Part shown: in pieces, positions 22,710 through 32,407 of the stretch
Numbering within the stretch: the first letter of the stretch is position 1
Layout of the letters: each line of letters opens with the position of its first letter
Assembly: GCA_903865435.1 (NCBI GenBank)
Contig: CAIPJS010000086.1
Location: 1 to 64,000 of the forward strand
Direction: 5' to 3'
DNA from: an uncultured Bacteroidota bacterium
Lineage (GTDB): Bacteria > Bacteroidota > Bacteroidia > Chitinophagales > Chitinophagaceae
DNA length: 64,000 nt
The notes under the pieces: model-generated
Told to the model about the DNA's origin: nothing
Database searches by the model: none
The model's input: the letters and a program-made list of their open reading frames with translations, nothing else
Made by a program: the position numbers and the translations under genes

Positions 22710-24068
22710 ATGCATTTTATAAATAGTATTTTAGTTTTTTTCGCGCTCTTGTTATTAGGGCCCGCTTTGCTTTCTTCTAATCAAAAGCAAGTTGAAAATT
22801 TTGTCAAAATTGATTACAAAAATAATGACCCTTATGCCGAAACAGTTCTAGTCCGTGGTGGCACATTTGCCATGGGCATGAATCAAGAAAGTATTATTGG
22901 TGATTGGAACAATAACTTAAGAAGAGTAACAGTAAGTTCTTTTAGAATTGATCAATATGAAGTGAGTAATAAAAAATACCGTACTTACATCCATTGGTTA
23001 GAAAAGATATTTGTACCCATCGGCAGAGATTCAATTGTTCGAGCAGCACTTCCTGATTCGACTGTCTGGAAAACAGATTTATCTTACAATGACCCCATGG
23101 TAGAAGGCTATTTTAGATCCTCTGTATTTAATGATTACCCAGTAGTAGGTGTTACATGGGAACAAGCCAATGATTATTGCAGATGGAAAACAGATCGTTC
23201 CAACGAACAAACTTTATTAAAATACAAATTGATTGATGCTTCAAAACCTTATGTAGGTAAAATGGGCATTGCCAATGAAATAAAAGATACTTCCAGTTCA
23301 AGTATTACAACCAATGCCGCTTCCACTGGATTTAACAGATCTAAAAACGTGGACGATTATGTAATGATCCCAGATTTCAGATTGCCAACAGAAGCTGAAT
23401 GGGAATATGCAGCAAAGGTATCAAGCGGAAAAAATTACATTACTAATTTCAATCTTCCTAAATCGGGTTCTAATGCACCACATCCCAATGCAAATTTAGT
23501 TAGTTCGGACAGTCCTTACCCATGGAGTTCAAATGGAAATGATGCATTAAGAAGTACAGGTACTGGAAAAAAGAGTGTAGCTAAAGGAATGTTTTTAGCC
23601 AACTTCAAAAATGGTAGCGGTGATTATATGGGAATGGTAGGTTATTCTAATGATGGGGCTGGCTTCCCTTCTAAAGTAACTAGTTTTTTACAAAATCAAA
23701 TTGGACTATACAATTTAAGCGGGAATGTAAATGAATGGGTAGCTGATCTTTACCGCCCAATGAATTCTATGGATATGGACGACTTTAATCCATACAGAAG
23801 AAATAACACATTAGATGGCGATGACAACAATACTGCGAATTACGAATCAGGAACCAATACTTTAATTTCAAATAAATCAAGAGTATACAAAGGAGGCAGT
23901 TGGAAAGACCGCCCTTATTGGTTGAATCCTGGTACCAGAAGATTTTTAGATCAAGATAAATCTTCTAGTACCATTGGCTTTAGATGTGCAGTATCTGCAT
24001 TTGGTATGGATGCACCTGGCGTATCCGATTCAAAAGAACATTGGTGGAATAAATTATTTAAAAAATAA
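22710..24068 (+). CDS. gldJ: GldJ-like SUMF1/FGE-sulfatase-family protein
   Basis: VRGGTFAMG, VSNKKYRTY, FRLPTEAEWEYA, GNVNEWVADLY, GGSWKDRPYW, GFRCA; next to porU/porV. Confidence 0.82.
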   Translation: MHFINSILVFFALLLLGPALLSSNQKQVENFVKIDYKNNDPYAETVLVRGGTFAMGMNQESIIGDWNNNLRRVTVSSFRIDQYEVSNKKYRTYIHWLEKIFVPIGRDSIVRAALPDSTVWKTDLSYNDPMVEGYFRSSVFNDYPVVGVTWEQANDYCRWKTDRSNEQTLLKYKLIDASKPYVGKMGIANEIKDTSSSSITTNAASTGFNRSKNVDDYVMIPDFRLPTEAEWEYAAKVSSGKNYITNFNLPKSGSNAPHPNANLVSSDSPYPWSSNGNDALRSTGTGKKSVAKGMFLANFKNGSGDYMGMVGYSNDGAGFPSKVTSFLQNQIGLYNLSGNVNEWVADLYRPMNSMDMDDFNPYRRNNTLDGDDNNTANYESGTNTLISNKSRVYKGGSWKDRPYWLNPGTRRFLDQDKSSSTIGFRCAVSAFGMDAPGVSDSKEHWWNKLFKK

Positions 24069-24072
24069 TTGA

Positions 24073-24558
24073 ATGAAATTACGCATAGGCTCAGGCATTG
24101 ATTTTCATCAATTGGTAATTGGCCGAGACTTATGGATTGGTGGCATTAAAATTCCGCATACCAAAGGTGCTTTAGGACATAGCGATGCTGATGTTTTATT
24201 ACATGCTATTTGCGATGCTTTATTAGGTGCTTTAAGTTTAGGAGACATCGGCACCCATTTTCCAGACACCGACCCTGCTTATAAAAATATTGATAGTAAA
24301 ATTTTATTACAAAAAACATACGACTTAATTACTGAGCAAGGCTACCAAATAGTAAACATCGATGCTACATTGTGTTTAGAAGCGCCAAAAATAAAACCTT
24401 ATGTTCTTGAAATGCAAGCATGTATCGCTGGCATTTTGCGTATTGGAAATAAAGACATTTCTATTAAAGCTACTACCACCGAAACCATGGGTTTTACTGG
24501 AAGACAAGAAGGTTTGGTAGCGATGGCCACTTGTTTGTTAAGTTCGGCGAACAATTAA
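24073..24558 (+). CDS. ispF: 2-C-methyl-D-erythritol 2,4-cyclodiphosphate synthase
   Basis: RIGSGIDFH, GHSDADVLLHAICDALLGA, TTETMGFTGR. Confidence 0.97.
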   Translation: MKLRIGSGIDFHQLVIGRDLWIGGIKIPHTKGALGHSDADVLLHAICDALLGALSLGDIGTHFPDTDPAYKNIDSKILLQKTYDLITEQGYQIVNIDATLCLEAPKIKPYVLEMQACIAGILRIGNKDISIKATTTETMGFTGRQEGLVAMATCLLSSANN

Positions 24559-24571
24559 AATCTGCTACCCC

Positions 24572-25891
24572 ATGAAGCAGCTTGATTCCATTTCTTCTTT
24601 ATACGAAATCTACAAAGCACATCCGCAGGTTCAGACGGATACGCGAAAATTGGCAAAAGGAAATTTATACTTTGCATTAAAGGGACCCAATTTCAATGGC
24701 AATGAATTTGCTATAAAAGCATTGGAAATGGGGGCTGCATTTTCGATTGTTGATGAACCCATTCAAGCAAGCACTGCATTATTAGAAAAAATAATTTTAG
24801 TGGAAAATGTATTAACCACTTTGCAAGTATTGGCAAAATTTCATCGAGAACAATTTTCAATTCCATTTATTGCCATCACGGGGAGCAATGGCAAAACCAC
24901 CACCAAAGAATTGGTAGCAGCCGTTTTAAGCAGTCATTATATTGCTTATAGCACCCAAGGAAATTTAAACAACCATATAGGTGTTCCGCTTACAATATTA
25001 AGTGTAAAAAAAGATGCGCAATTTGCCATCATTGAAATGGGCGCCAATCATTTGTATGAAATTGAAAGTTATTGCAGATATACCTTACCCACACATGGCT
25101 TAATTAATAATTGCGGTAAAGCACATTTAGAAGGGTTTGGTGGTGAAGAAGGAGTGAAGAAAGGGAAAGGCGAATTGTTTGATTATTTAAAACAACATCA
25201 AGGCGTTGCTTTTATCAATAGCGATTTAGATTATTTAGTTACAATGAGTGCAGACATTTCAAAACGCATCAGTTATGGAATATCCAATGGCGACTTACAA
25301 GGTAGGGAAGCGAAAAAAGATGGTGGCTTATTACAATTCATTATAACCAGAACTGCAAATAATTTATTGCTCAACAAAACCATTCAAACACAATTGATAG
25401 GTGCATACAATTTACCCAATGTATTAGCAGCCATTAGTATTGGCTTATATTTTGAAGTGCCCGTTGAAAAAATTATTACATCCATTGAAAATTATACACC
25501 AAGCAATAGCAGATCACAATTAATTACTTGGAATCAAAATCAAGTTATTTTGGATGCCTACAATGCCAATCCAAGTAGCATGAAATTGGCCATTGAAAAT
25601 TTTGGAAGCATTGATAATAAATTTAAAATACTTTGTATTGGGGGCATGAGAGAATTGGGCGCAAATAGCCAAGCAGAACATCAAGCCATTATTGATTTAA
25701 TTCCTACTTATCCTTTTGAAAAAGTAGTATTGGTTGGAAAAGAATTTGAAAATTGCCAACACAACTATACCTATTTTGAAAACAGTGAAGCCGCCAAATA
25801 CTGGATGCAACAACAAAATTTTAAAGACCACTATTTTTTAATCAAGGGTTCTAGGGGCATTCAGATGGAAAAATTGCTTTCATTAGAATAA
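24572..25891 (+). CDS. murF: UDP-N-acetylmuramoyl-tripeptide--D-alanyl-D-alanine ligase
   Basis: AITGSNGKTTTKELV, EMGANHLYEI, DAYNANPSSM. Confidence 0.95.
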   Translation: MKQLDSISSLYEIYKAHPQVQTDTRKLAKGNLYFALKGPNFNGNEFAIKALEMGAAFSIVDEPIQASTALLEKIILVENVLTTLQVLAKFHREQFSIPFIAITGSNGKTTTKELVAAVLSSHYIAYSTQGNLNNHIGVPLTILSVKKDAQFAIIEMGANHLYEIESYCRYTLPTHGLINNCGKAHLEGFGGEEGVKKGKGELFDYLKQHQGVAFINSDLDYLVTMSADISKRISYGISNGDLQGREAKKDGGLLQFIITRTANNLLLNKTIQTQLIGAYNLPNVLAAISIGLYFEVPVEKIITSIENYTPSNSRSQLITWNQNQVILDAYNANPSSMKLAIENFGSIDNKFKILCIGGMRELGANSQAEHQAIIDLIPTYPFEKVVLVGKEFENCQHNYTYFENSEAAKYWMQQQNFKDHYFLIKGSRGIQMEKLLSLE

Positions 25892-25937
25892 ACAATGTAG
25901 GTATTGGCATTATTTCAGAACTTCCTTAATAATTTGA

Positions 25938-25945
25938 TACCTTTG
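25938..25945 (+). promoter_or_regulatory. -7 element TACCTTTG, 4 nt from ATG of the DUF983 gene
   Basis: Sequence match to TAnnTTTG. Confidence 0.55.
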
Positions 25946-25949
25946 CAAC

Positions 25950-26393
25950 ATGCCAAGTAACTATTTGTGGAGTACCATCAACAACCGTTGCCCAAGATGT
26001 AGAGAAGGAAAATTATTTGTATCTAAGAATCCCTACAATTTATCTGCCATTACAAAAATGAATGAAAGATGTCCGGTCTGTGGACAACCCACTGAAATTG
26101 AATTGGGATTTTATTACGGAACAGGCTATGTGAGTTATGCCTTAACAGTAGCCTATTTTGTAAGTACTTTTGTTGCTTGGAAAGTATTATTTGGAATGAC
26201 TTTTGGCCTGGAAGACAATCGAATATTTTATTGGATGGGCACTGCTATTGTATTATTATTATTTATACAGCCTCTTCTTATGCGTTTATCTAGATCCATT
26301 TGGTTGGGCTGGTTTGTTTCCTACAATAAGAATTGGAAAAACGAGCCATTGGAGTACAATGAACGCATGGACCATAATAGAAAAGAGCAGTAA
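25950..26393 (+). CDS. DUF983-family membrane protein with N-terminal CxxC pairs
   Basis: NRCPRCREGKLF...ERCPVCGQPTEIELGFYYGTGYVSYAL. Confidence 0.85.
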   Translation: MPSNYLWSTINNRCPRCREGKLFVSKNPYNLSAITKMNERCPVCGQPTEIELGFYYGTGYVSYALTVAYFVSTFVAWKVLFGMTFGLEDNRIFYWMGTAIVLLLFIQPLLMRLSRSIWLGWFVSYNKNWKNEPLEYNERMDHNRKEQ

Positions 26394-26422
26394 AAAAGCC
26401 TATCACTTTCATGACAGGCTTT
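26392..26422 (-). terminator. Terminator downstream of tRNA-Ser
   Basis: Minus strand AAAGCCTGTCATGAAAGTGATAGGCTTTTTT. Confidence 0.75.
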
Positions 26423-26423
26423 G

Positions 26424-26508
26424 CAGAGAGGAAGGGATTCGAACCCCCGATACGTTGCCGTATACACGCTTTCCAAGCGTGCTCCTTAAACCACTCGGAC
26501 ACCTCTCT
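26424..26508 (-). tRNA. tRNA-Ser (anticodon GGA), CCA not encoded
   Basis: AGAGAGG acceptor pairs with CCTCTCT; anticodon arm CACGCTTGGAAAGCGTG; long variable arm; GGTTCGAATCC T-loop. Confidence 0.95.
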
Positions 26509-26551
26509 ATTAGGACTGCAAATGTAAAATAAATAATTGGTGTTTTAAGGA

Positions 26552-27331
26552 TTACTCAATCCCGAACACCCCCATTGCATTGCTTGTTGTTATCTCTGCC
26601 ACTTCATGCAAAGGAATATTTTTAATCTCTGACAATTTCATGGCCACTTGTATCATATAAGCAGGTTCATTCGTTTTTCCACGATAAGGCACAGGAGATA
26701 AATAAGGTGCGTCTGTTTCTAAGACCAACCACTGCATGGGAATGTCTTTAATGGCTTCAGCCACACCTGCATTTTTATAAGTAAGCACACCGCCTAAACC
26801 TAAATGAAACCCCAGAGAAATTATTTGTTCGGCCGATTCTCTACTCCCACTAAAGCAATGAAAAATACCACGCAATCCTTTTTTAGCAAAAGGCTTGACT
26901 GCTGCAATGGTCTCGCCCATTGCAGCACGCGTATGAATTACAATGGGTAATGTATAATCCAAGGCCCACTGCATTTGCATTGTGAAGGCCTCCATTTGTT
27001 CAGTAGTAAATGTTTTATCCCAATAATAATCTAGACCTATCTCCCCAATGGCTATAAATTTTCTTTTTTGTAATTGCGCTTCTATAATAGCTAACTCATC
27101 ATTCACATTTTCTTTCACTGAACAAGGATGCAAGCCCATCATGGCCATACAATTTTTAGGATAGTTCGCTTCCACTTCTAACATAGCTTCTAAAGTACTG
27201 CTATCAATAGCAGGCATAATAATAGTATCAATACCATTATCTAAAGCATTTTTCATTACCCCCTCTATATTTTCTTTTAGAGGGGTTGAATAAAGGTGGG
27301 CATGTGTATCAATAAATTTCATAGGACTCAA
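26552..27331 (-). CDS. tatD: TatD-family hydrolase/DNase
   Basis: FIDTHAHLY, GEIGLDYYW, HTRAA, GIFHCFSGS, LETDAPYLSP. Confidence 0.94.
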   Translation of the reverse strand: MSPMKFIDTHAHLYSTPLKENIEGVMKNALDNGIDTIIMPAIDSSTLEAMLEVEANYPKNCMAMMGLHPCSVKENVNDELAIIEAQLQKRKFIAIGEIGLDYYWDKTFTTEQMEAFTMQMQWALDYTLPIVIHTRAAMGETIAAVKPFAKKGLRGIFHCFSGSRESAEQIISLGFHLGLGGVLTYKNAGVAEAIKDIPMQWLVLETDAPYLSPVPYRGKTNEPAYMIQVAMKLSEIKNIPLHEVAEITTSNAMGVFGIE

Positions 27332-27508
27332 AAGGGTTACTTCTACTACAAAAAAACACTATTTTTTACTCATTACATAATAAAGCAAAGAATATGTCGT
27401 TTTAGCTATGTAGACAACAATGGTCTTATTAGTACAGACAACAAACTTTGTTTTTTATAGGGTACGGATTATACCGGCTGAGGTTTCTACCTTGGCCTTT
27501 TTTTTGCT

Positions 27509-28141
27509 TTATGATGCAGAAACAATTGCGTTAAATGTATATCCCAAACTGCTAAAATGAGCAAGCATAGCAGGCAGTGCTACTTTCAATCTTTCAAAGG
27601 CCTTAGCGCTATCATGAAAAACAACAATAGATCCTGCAGTCGTATTTTTAATTACATTTTTTGTACAATCTTCGGGCGACAAGGTCAAATCAAAATCCCC
27701 ACTTAAAACATCCCACATGATAATTTGCTGAGGCAGAGATTTATCTGCAGTAATTTTTCTTAATTGAGATCGACTTATTCTTCCATAAGGAGGGCGAAAT
27801 AAATTAGAAGTAATTAAATTACGGGCATTGGCAATATTTTCGATATAGCTACTTGTTTCGGTTTTCCATCCGTTCAAATGATCATAGGTATGATTGCCTA
27901 CTGCATGCCCCTCATTAATAATTTCTTCATAAATATTGGCATAGGAAAGCACATTTTTTCCAATACAAAAAAAGCTTGCTTTGGCATTGTATTTTTTTAA
28001 TTGCTCCAATACAAAAGGCGTCGCTTGCGGATGCGGACCATCATCAAAACTTAAATAAATAACCTTTTTTTCACTAGGCATTCTCCAGGTACAACCAGGA
28101 TACAAAGCCCTCAGCCAGAAAGGTGTTTTTACTAAATACAT
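27509..28141 (-). CDS. Polysaccharide deacetylase (NodB homology domain)
   Basis: LSFDDGPHP, GNHTYDH, FRPPYG; ATG at 28141 preferred over TTG at 28147. Confidence 0.9.
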   Translation of the reverse strand: MYLVKTPFWLRALYPGCTWRMPSEKKVIYLSFDDGPHPQATPFVLEQLKKYNAKASFFCIGKNVLSYANIYEEIINEGHAVGNHTYDHLNGWKTETSSYIENIANARNLITSNLFRPPYGRISRSQLRKITADKSLPQQIIMWDVLSGDFDLTLSPEDCTKNVIKNTTAGSIVVFHDSAKAFERLKVALPAMLAHFSSLGYTFNAIVSAS

Positions 28142-28203
28142 ACCCAAAGATAAATAGTTCTTTTGCCCATTTGAATATTATCTTTGTATAAATAAAAAAG
28201 AGC

Positions 28204-29739
28204 ATGGATTCAAAGGTTAGAGTAAGGTTCGCACCCTCCCCAACTGGTGGCTTACACTTAGGCGGGGTAAGAACTGTATTGTTTAATTACTTATTTGCCA
28301 AACACCATGGCGGTGAGTTTATTTTAAGAATTGAAGACACCGATCAAACTCGCTTTGTAGCAGGTGCAGAGCAATACATTTTAGATACTTTAAACTGGTG
28401 TGGACTTATTCCCGATGAGAGCCCAATACATGGTGGCGCTTATGGCCCCTATAGACAAAGTGAGCGCAAAACCACCTATGCCAAATATGCACAAAACTTA
28501 ATTGAAAAAGGTTTTGCTTATTATGCTTTTGATACCACTGCAGATTTGGAAGAAAAAAGAAAACAGTTACCCAATTTTCAATACAGTCGTATACATAGAA
28601 TGGAAATGAAAAACTCCATTTCACTAAGCGAAAACGAAGTGACTGAATTATTGAAAAAAGGAACACCTCATGTTGTTCGTATCAAAGTACCCGATGAAGA
28701 AGAAGTAGTTTTTACAGATATGATTAGAGGGGAAGTTCGATTTGATGTAAGCACCGTAGATGATAAAGTTTTATTAAAAGCCGATGGCATGCCTACCTAC
28801 CATTTAGCAGTAGTGGTAGATGATTACTTAATGAAAATTACACATGCTTTTAGAGGAGAAGAGTGGCTGCCTAGCGCACCGGTACATATTTTATTATGGA
28901 AATATTTATTTGGATTAAATCAAATGCCCAAGTGGGCGCATTTACCTTTAATATTAAAACCAGAAGGTAGTGGTAAATTAAGCAAACGGGATGGTGAGCG
29001 TTTAGGCTTTCCTGTATTTGCCATGGATTGGAGCGATCCTACTACTAAGGAAACCACTATTGGTTTTAAAGAAAAAGGATTTTTACCTGAGGCCTTTATT
29101 AATTTCTTAGCCCTATTAGGTTGGAATGATGGAACAGATAAAGAAATATTTAGCTTAGAGGAATTAATTGCCAGCTTCGATATTGAAAGAGTACACAAAG
29201 GCGGTGCTAAGTTTGATTATGAAAAAGCAAAATGGTTCAACCAAGAATGGATCAAAAGAACTGATAATAAAGTATTGGCCCAATTGCTTCAACCCTTTTT
29301 AGATACTGCAAAAATTGAAGTACATGAAGCGCCTTATTTAGTAAAAGTTATTGGACTGGTTAAAGACCGTTGTCATTTATTAGCGGACTTTTTACCACAA
29401 AGCCAATTCTTTTTTGCCGCACCCACCAGTATTGATACTGCAGCTATCTTGCCTAAATGGGAAGAAAAGAAGCGCTGCTTCTTTGATGAATTAGTAAAAC
29501 TATATGCTAAACAAATTGCAGAAGGTGTTAAAACAATGCCTGCAGCAAGCCTTGAAGCGAGTTTTAAAGAATTAGCAATAGCCCATGAAATAAAACCAGG
29601 TGACTTATTACTACCACTTAGAATTATGCTAGTAGGTGGTAAATTCGGACCCGGGGTATTTGACATCATTGAATCAATTGAACTTTCTGATACGAACGCA
29701 AGAATTGAATATAGTTTGCGATTGATTTCAGGAAAATAA
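28204..29739 (+). CDS. gltX: Glutamyl-tRNA synthetase
   Basis: RFAPSPTGGLHLGGVRT; KLSKRDG. Confidence 0.97.
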   Translation: MDSKVRVRFAPSPTGGLHLGGVRTVLFNYLFAKHHGGEFILRIEDTDQTRFVAGAEQYILDTLNWCGLIPDESPIHGGAYGPYRQSERKTTYAKYAQNLIEKGFAYYAFDTTADLEEKRKQLPNFQYSRIHRMEMKNSISLSENEVTELLKKGTPHVVRIKVPDEEEVVFTDMIRGEVRFDVSTVDDKVLLKADGMPTYHLAVVVDDYLMKITHAFRGEEWLPSAPVHILLWKYLFGLNQMPKWAHLPLILKPEGSGKLSKRDGERLGFPVFAMDWSDPTTKETTIGFKEKGFLPEAFINFLALLGWNDGTDKEIFSLEELIASFDIERVHKGGAKFDYEKAKWFNQEWIKRTDNKVLAQLLQPFLDTAKIEVHEAPYLVKVIGLVKDRCHLLADFLPQSQFFFAAPTSIDTAAILPKWEEKKRCFFDELVKLYAKQIAEGVKTMPAASLEASFKELAIAHEIKPGDLLLPLRIMLVGGKFGPGVFDIIESIELSDTNARIEYSLRLISGK

Positions 29740-29754
29740 TGTAACTTAATAGTA

Positions 29755-30156
29755 ATGAAACCCATTAGAGTATTAGTAGCTAAAGTTGGATTGGACGGCC
29801 ATGATCGTGGTGCAAAAATTATTGCCACTGCGCTGCGTGATGCGGGTATGGAAGTAATATATACTGGTCTTCGTCAAAGCCCTGAGATGGTAGTACAAGC
29901 TGCCTTACAAGAAGATGTAGACGCCATTGGAATTAGTATTCTTTCTGGTGCACACATGACCGTGTTTCCAAAAGTGTATCAGTTAATGCAAGAAAAAGGA
30001 TTGACCAATGTGCTATTAACTGGTGGTGGCATTATCCCCGAAGAAGACAGTATTACACTCAGAGAAATGGGTATTGGTACTTTGTTTGCGCCAGGTACCA
30101 ACACAGCTGATATTGCGAGCTATATAAAAGATTGGGTGGCCAAACGCCATCAATAA
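29755..30156 (+). CDS. Stand-alone cobalamin-binding subunit of methylmalonyl-CoA mutase-like enzyme
   Basis: [14 protein letters not shown] (DxHxxG) and [11 protein letters not shown] motifs. Confidence 0.9.
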   Translation: MKPIRVLVAKVGLDGHDRGAKIIATALRDAGMEVIYTGLRQSPEMVVQAALQEDVDAIGISILSGAHMTVFPKVYQLMQEKGLTNVLLTGGGIIPEEDSITLREMGIGTLFAPGTNTADIASYIKDWVAKRHQ

Positions 30157-30186
30157 ATTGCTTTTTTAACTTCTAAAATTGCTATT

Positions 30187-30969
30187 ATGTCATCATTCCA
30201 AACTTTATTTACAAAAATGGAAGATCATACTTTGATCATTACCATTAATCGTCCCGACAAATTAAACGCATTGAATCAGCAAGTGATGAAAGACTTAGAT
30301 GCAGTCATGGACAGAGTATATAAATTTCCTGAAATTAAAAGTGTAGTGATAACGGGTGCTGGATTAAAAAGTTTTGTAGCAGGTGCAGATGTAAAAGAAT
30401 TTGAATCCTTGTCTAAAGAAGAGGCTACTGCACTTGCCAAAAGAGGACAGGATGTATTTTTTAAAATAGAACATTCCCCTAAACCAGTCATTGCTTGTGT
30501 GAATGGATTTGCACTAGGCGGTGGTTGCGAATTAGCCATGGCTTGTCATTTTATTATCGCTTCTGAAAGTGCTGTATTTGGACAACCTGAAGTGAACCTA
30601 GGTATTATGGTAGGATATGGTGGCTCACAAAGATTGACCCAAAGAGTGGGCAAAGGCAGGGCCATGGAATTGGTGATTACGGGTAAAACCATTAATGCTA
30701 CGCAAGCCATGAATTATGGATTGGTGAATTATGTAGTACCTCAAACTGAATTATTAGATAAAGCCTTTTCTATATTAAGCGTAGTACATGAAAAAGCTCC
30801 CAAGTCTGTGGGCAATTCCATTAAAGCCGTGAATGCAGCTTGGAACGAAGCAGAAAATGGATACGATGTGGAAGCCAAATTATTTGGCGAATGCTTTACC
30901 ACCCATGATGCTAAAGAAGGTATTACTGCATTTATAGAGAAAAGAAAGCCTGAATTCAAAGGGAATTAA
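30187..30969 (+). CDS. Enoyl-CoA hydratase/isomerase family protein
   Basis: RPDKLNALN, AGADVKEF, GFALGGGCELAMACHF. Confidence 0.93.
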   Translation: MSSFQTLFTKMEDHTLIITINRPDKLNALNQQVMKDLDAVMDRVYKFPEIKSVVITGAGLKSFVAGADVKEFESLSKEEATALAKRGQDVFFKIEHSPKPVIACVNGFALGGGCELAMACHFIIASESAVFGQPEVNLGIMVGYGGSQRLTQRVGKGRAMELVITGKTINATQAMNYGLVNYVVPQTELLDKAFSILSVVHEKAPKSVGNSIKAVNAAWNEAENGYDVEAKLFGECFTTHDAKEGITAFIEKRKPEFKGN

Positions 30970-30981
30970 TCCAGCCTTTCT

Positions 30982-30989
30982 TACCTTTG
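30982..30989 (+). promoter_or_regulatory. -7 element TACCTTTG upstream of fumC
   Basis: Match to TAnnTTTG 19 nt upstream of ATG. Confidence 0.5.
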
Positions 30990-31008
30990 CATTACCAAAT
31001 TTTACATT

Positions 31009-32403
31009 ATGGAATACAGAATTGAGAAAGACACGATGGGTGAAGTAAAAGTACCTGCAAATGTTTATTGGGGTGCGCAAACACAAAGAAGTATTGACAA
31101 TTTTAAAATTGCACAGGATATTAATAGAATGCCTAAAGAAATTATTAAAGCATTCGCGTATTTAAAAAAAGCTGCAGCGCTTACCAATTTGGATGCGGGC
31201 ATTTTACCTAAAGAAAAATCGGATTTAATTGGACAGGTTTGTGATGAAATTATTGCAGGTAAATTAGACGATCAATTTCCTTTAGTCGTTTGGCAAACTG
31301 GAAGTGGTACACAGAGCAATATGAATTTGAACGAAGTAATTGCTTACCGTGCGCATGTTATTAAAGGTGGCAGTTTAAGTGATAAAGAAAAATTCCTGCA
31401 TCCAAATGATGATGTAAACAAGTCTCAATCCTCTAATGATACCTTTCCAACGGCGATGCATATTGCAGCCTATCAAATTTTAACAGGTACCACTATTCCT
31501 GGTATCACTGCTTTAAAAAATACATTAGAAGCCAAAAGCAAGGATTTTATGCATATTGTTAAAATAGGTCGTACCCATTTTATGGATGCAACTCCCTTAA
31601 CATTAGGACAAGAGCTAAGCGGATATGTGAGTCAATTAAGTCACGGTTTAAAAGCAATTCATAATACTTTAGCACATTTAAGTGAATTGGCTTTAGGCGG
31701 TACTGCAGTAGGAACAGGTATTAATACGCCTAAAGATTATTCAGTAAATGTAGCCAAGCATATTGCTAAATTAACAGGCCTTCCATTTATCACAGCAGAA
31801 AATAAATTTGAAGCATTGGCTGCTCATGATGCGATTGTAGAAGCACATGGTGCTTTAAAAACTGTAGCTGTAAGCTTAATGAAAATTGCCAACGATGTGC
31901 GCATGTTATCCTCTGGACCACGCAGCGGTATTGGAGAAATTTTTATTCCAGACAATGAACCAGGTTCTTCTATTATGCCTGGTAAAGTAAACCCTACTCA
32001 ATCAGAAGCTTTAACCATGATTGCTGCTCAAGTAATGGGCAATGATGTTGCCATTAATATTGGTGGCTCTATGGGCCATTTTGAATTGAATGTATTCAAA
32101 CCAGTGATGATTTATAATTTCTTACACAGTGCTCGTTTAATAGGTGATGGTTGCGTAAGCTTTAATGAAAAATGTGCTGTAGGATTAGCGCCGATAGAAG
32201 CCAACATTAACAAACATGTAAACAATAGTTTAATGTTAGTCACTGCACTCAATACTAAAATTGGTTATTACAAAGCTGCCGAAATTGCACAGAAAGCACA
32301 TAAAGAAGGGACTACCTTAAAAGAAATGGCGGTGAAATTAGGCTATGTAACCCCTGAAGAATTTGATGCATGGGTGATTCCTAAAGATATGGTCGGTTTG
32401 TAG
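31009..32403 (+). CDS. fumC: Class II fumarate hydratase
   Basis: [27 protein letters not shown]. Confidence 0.97.
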   Translation: MEYRIEKDTMGEVKVPANVYWGAQTQRSIDNFKIAQDINRMPKEIIKAFAYLKKAAALTNLDAGILPKEKSDLIGQVCDEIIAGKLDDQFPLVVWQTGSGTQSNMNLNEVIAYRAHVIKGGSLSDKEKFLHPNDDVNKSQSSNDTFPTAMHIAAYQILTGTTIPGITALKNTLEAKSKDFMHIVKIGRTHFMDATPLTLGQELSGYVSQLSHGLKAIHNTLAHLSELALGGTAVGTGINTPKDYSVNVAKHIAKLTGLPFITAENKFEALAAHDAIVEAHGALKTVAVSLMKIANDVRMLSSGPRSGIGEIFIPDNEPGSSIMPGKVNPTQSEALTMIAAQVMGNDVAINIGGSMGHFELNVFKPVMIYNFLHSARLIGDGCVSFNEKCAVGLAPIEANINKHVNNSLMLVTALNTKIGYYKAAEIAQKAHKEGTTLKEMAVKLGYVTPEEFDAWVIPKDMVGL

Positions 32404-32407
32404 TTTT

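Noticed and set aside
26290-26502. - strand ORF MSEWFKEHAWKACIRQRIGGSNPFLS
   Set aside because: Sense-strand translation of tRNA-Ser(GGA), not a protein gene.
26203-26532. + strand ORF ending ...EEGIRTPDTLPYTRFPSVLLKPLGHLS
   Set aside because: This is the antisense translation of tRNA-Ser, a common spurious protein; it also overlaps the DUF983 gene.
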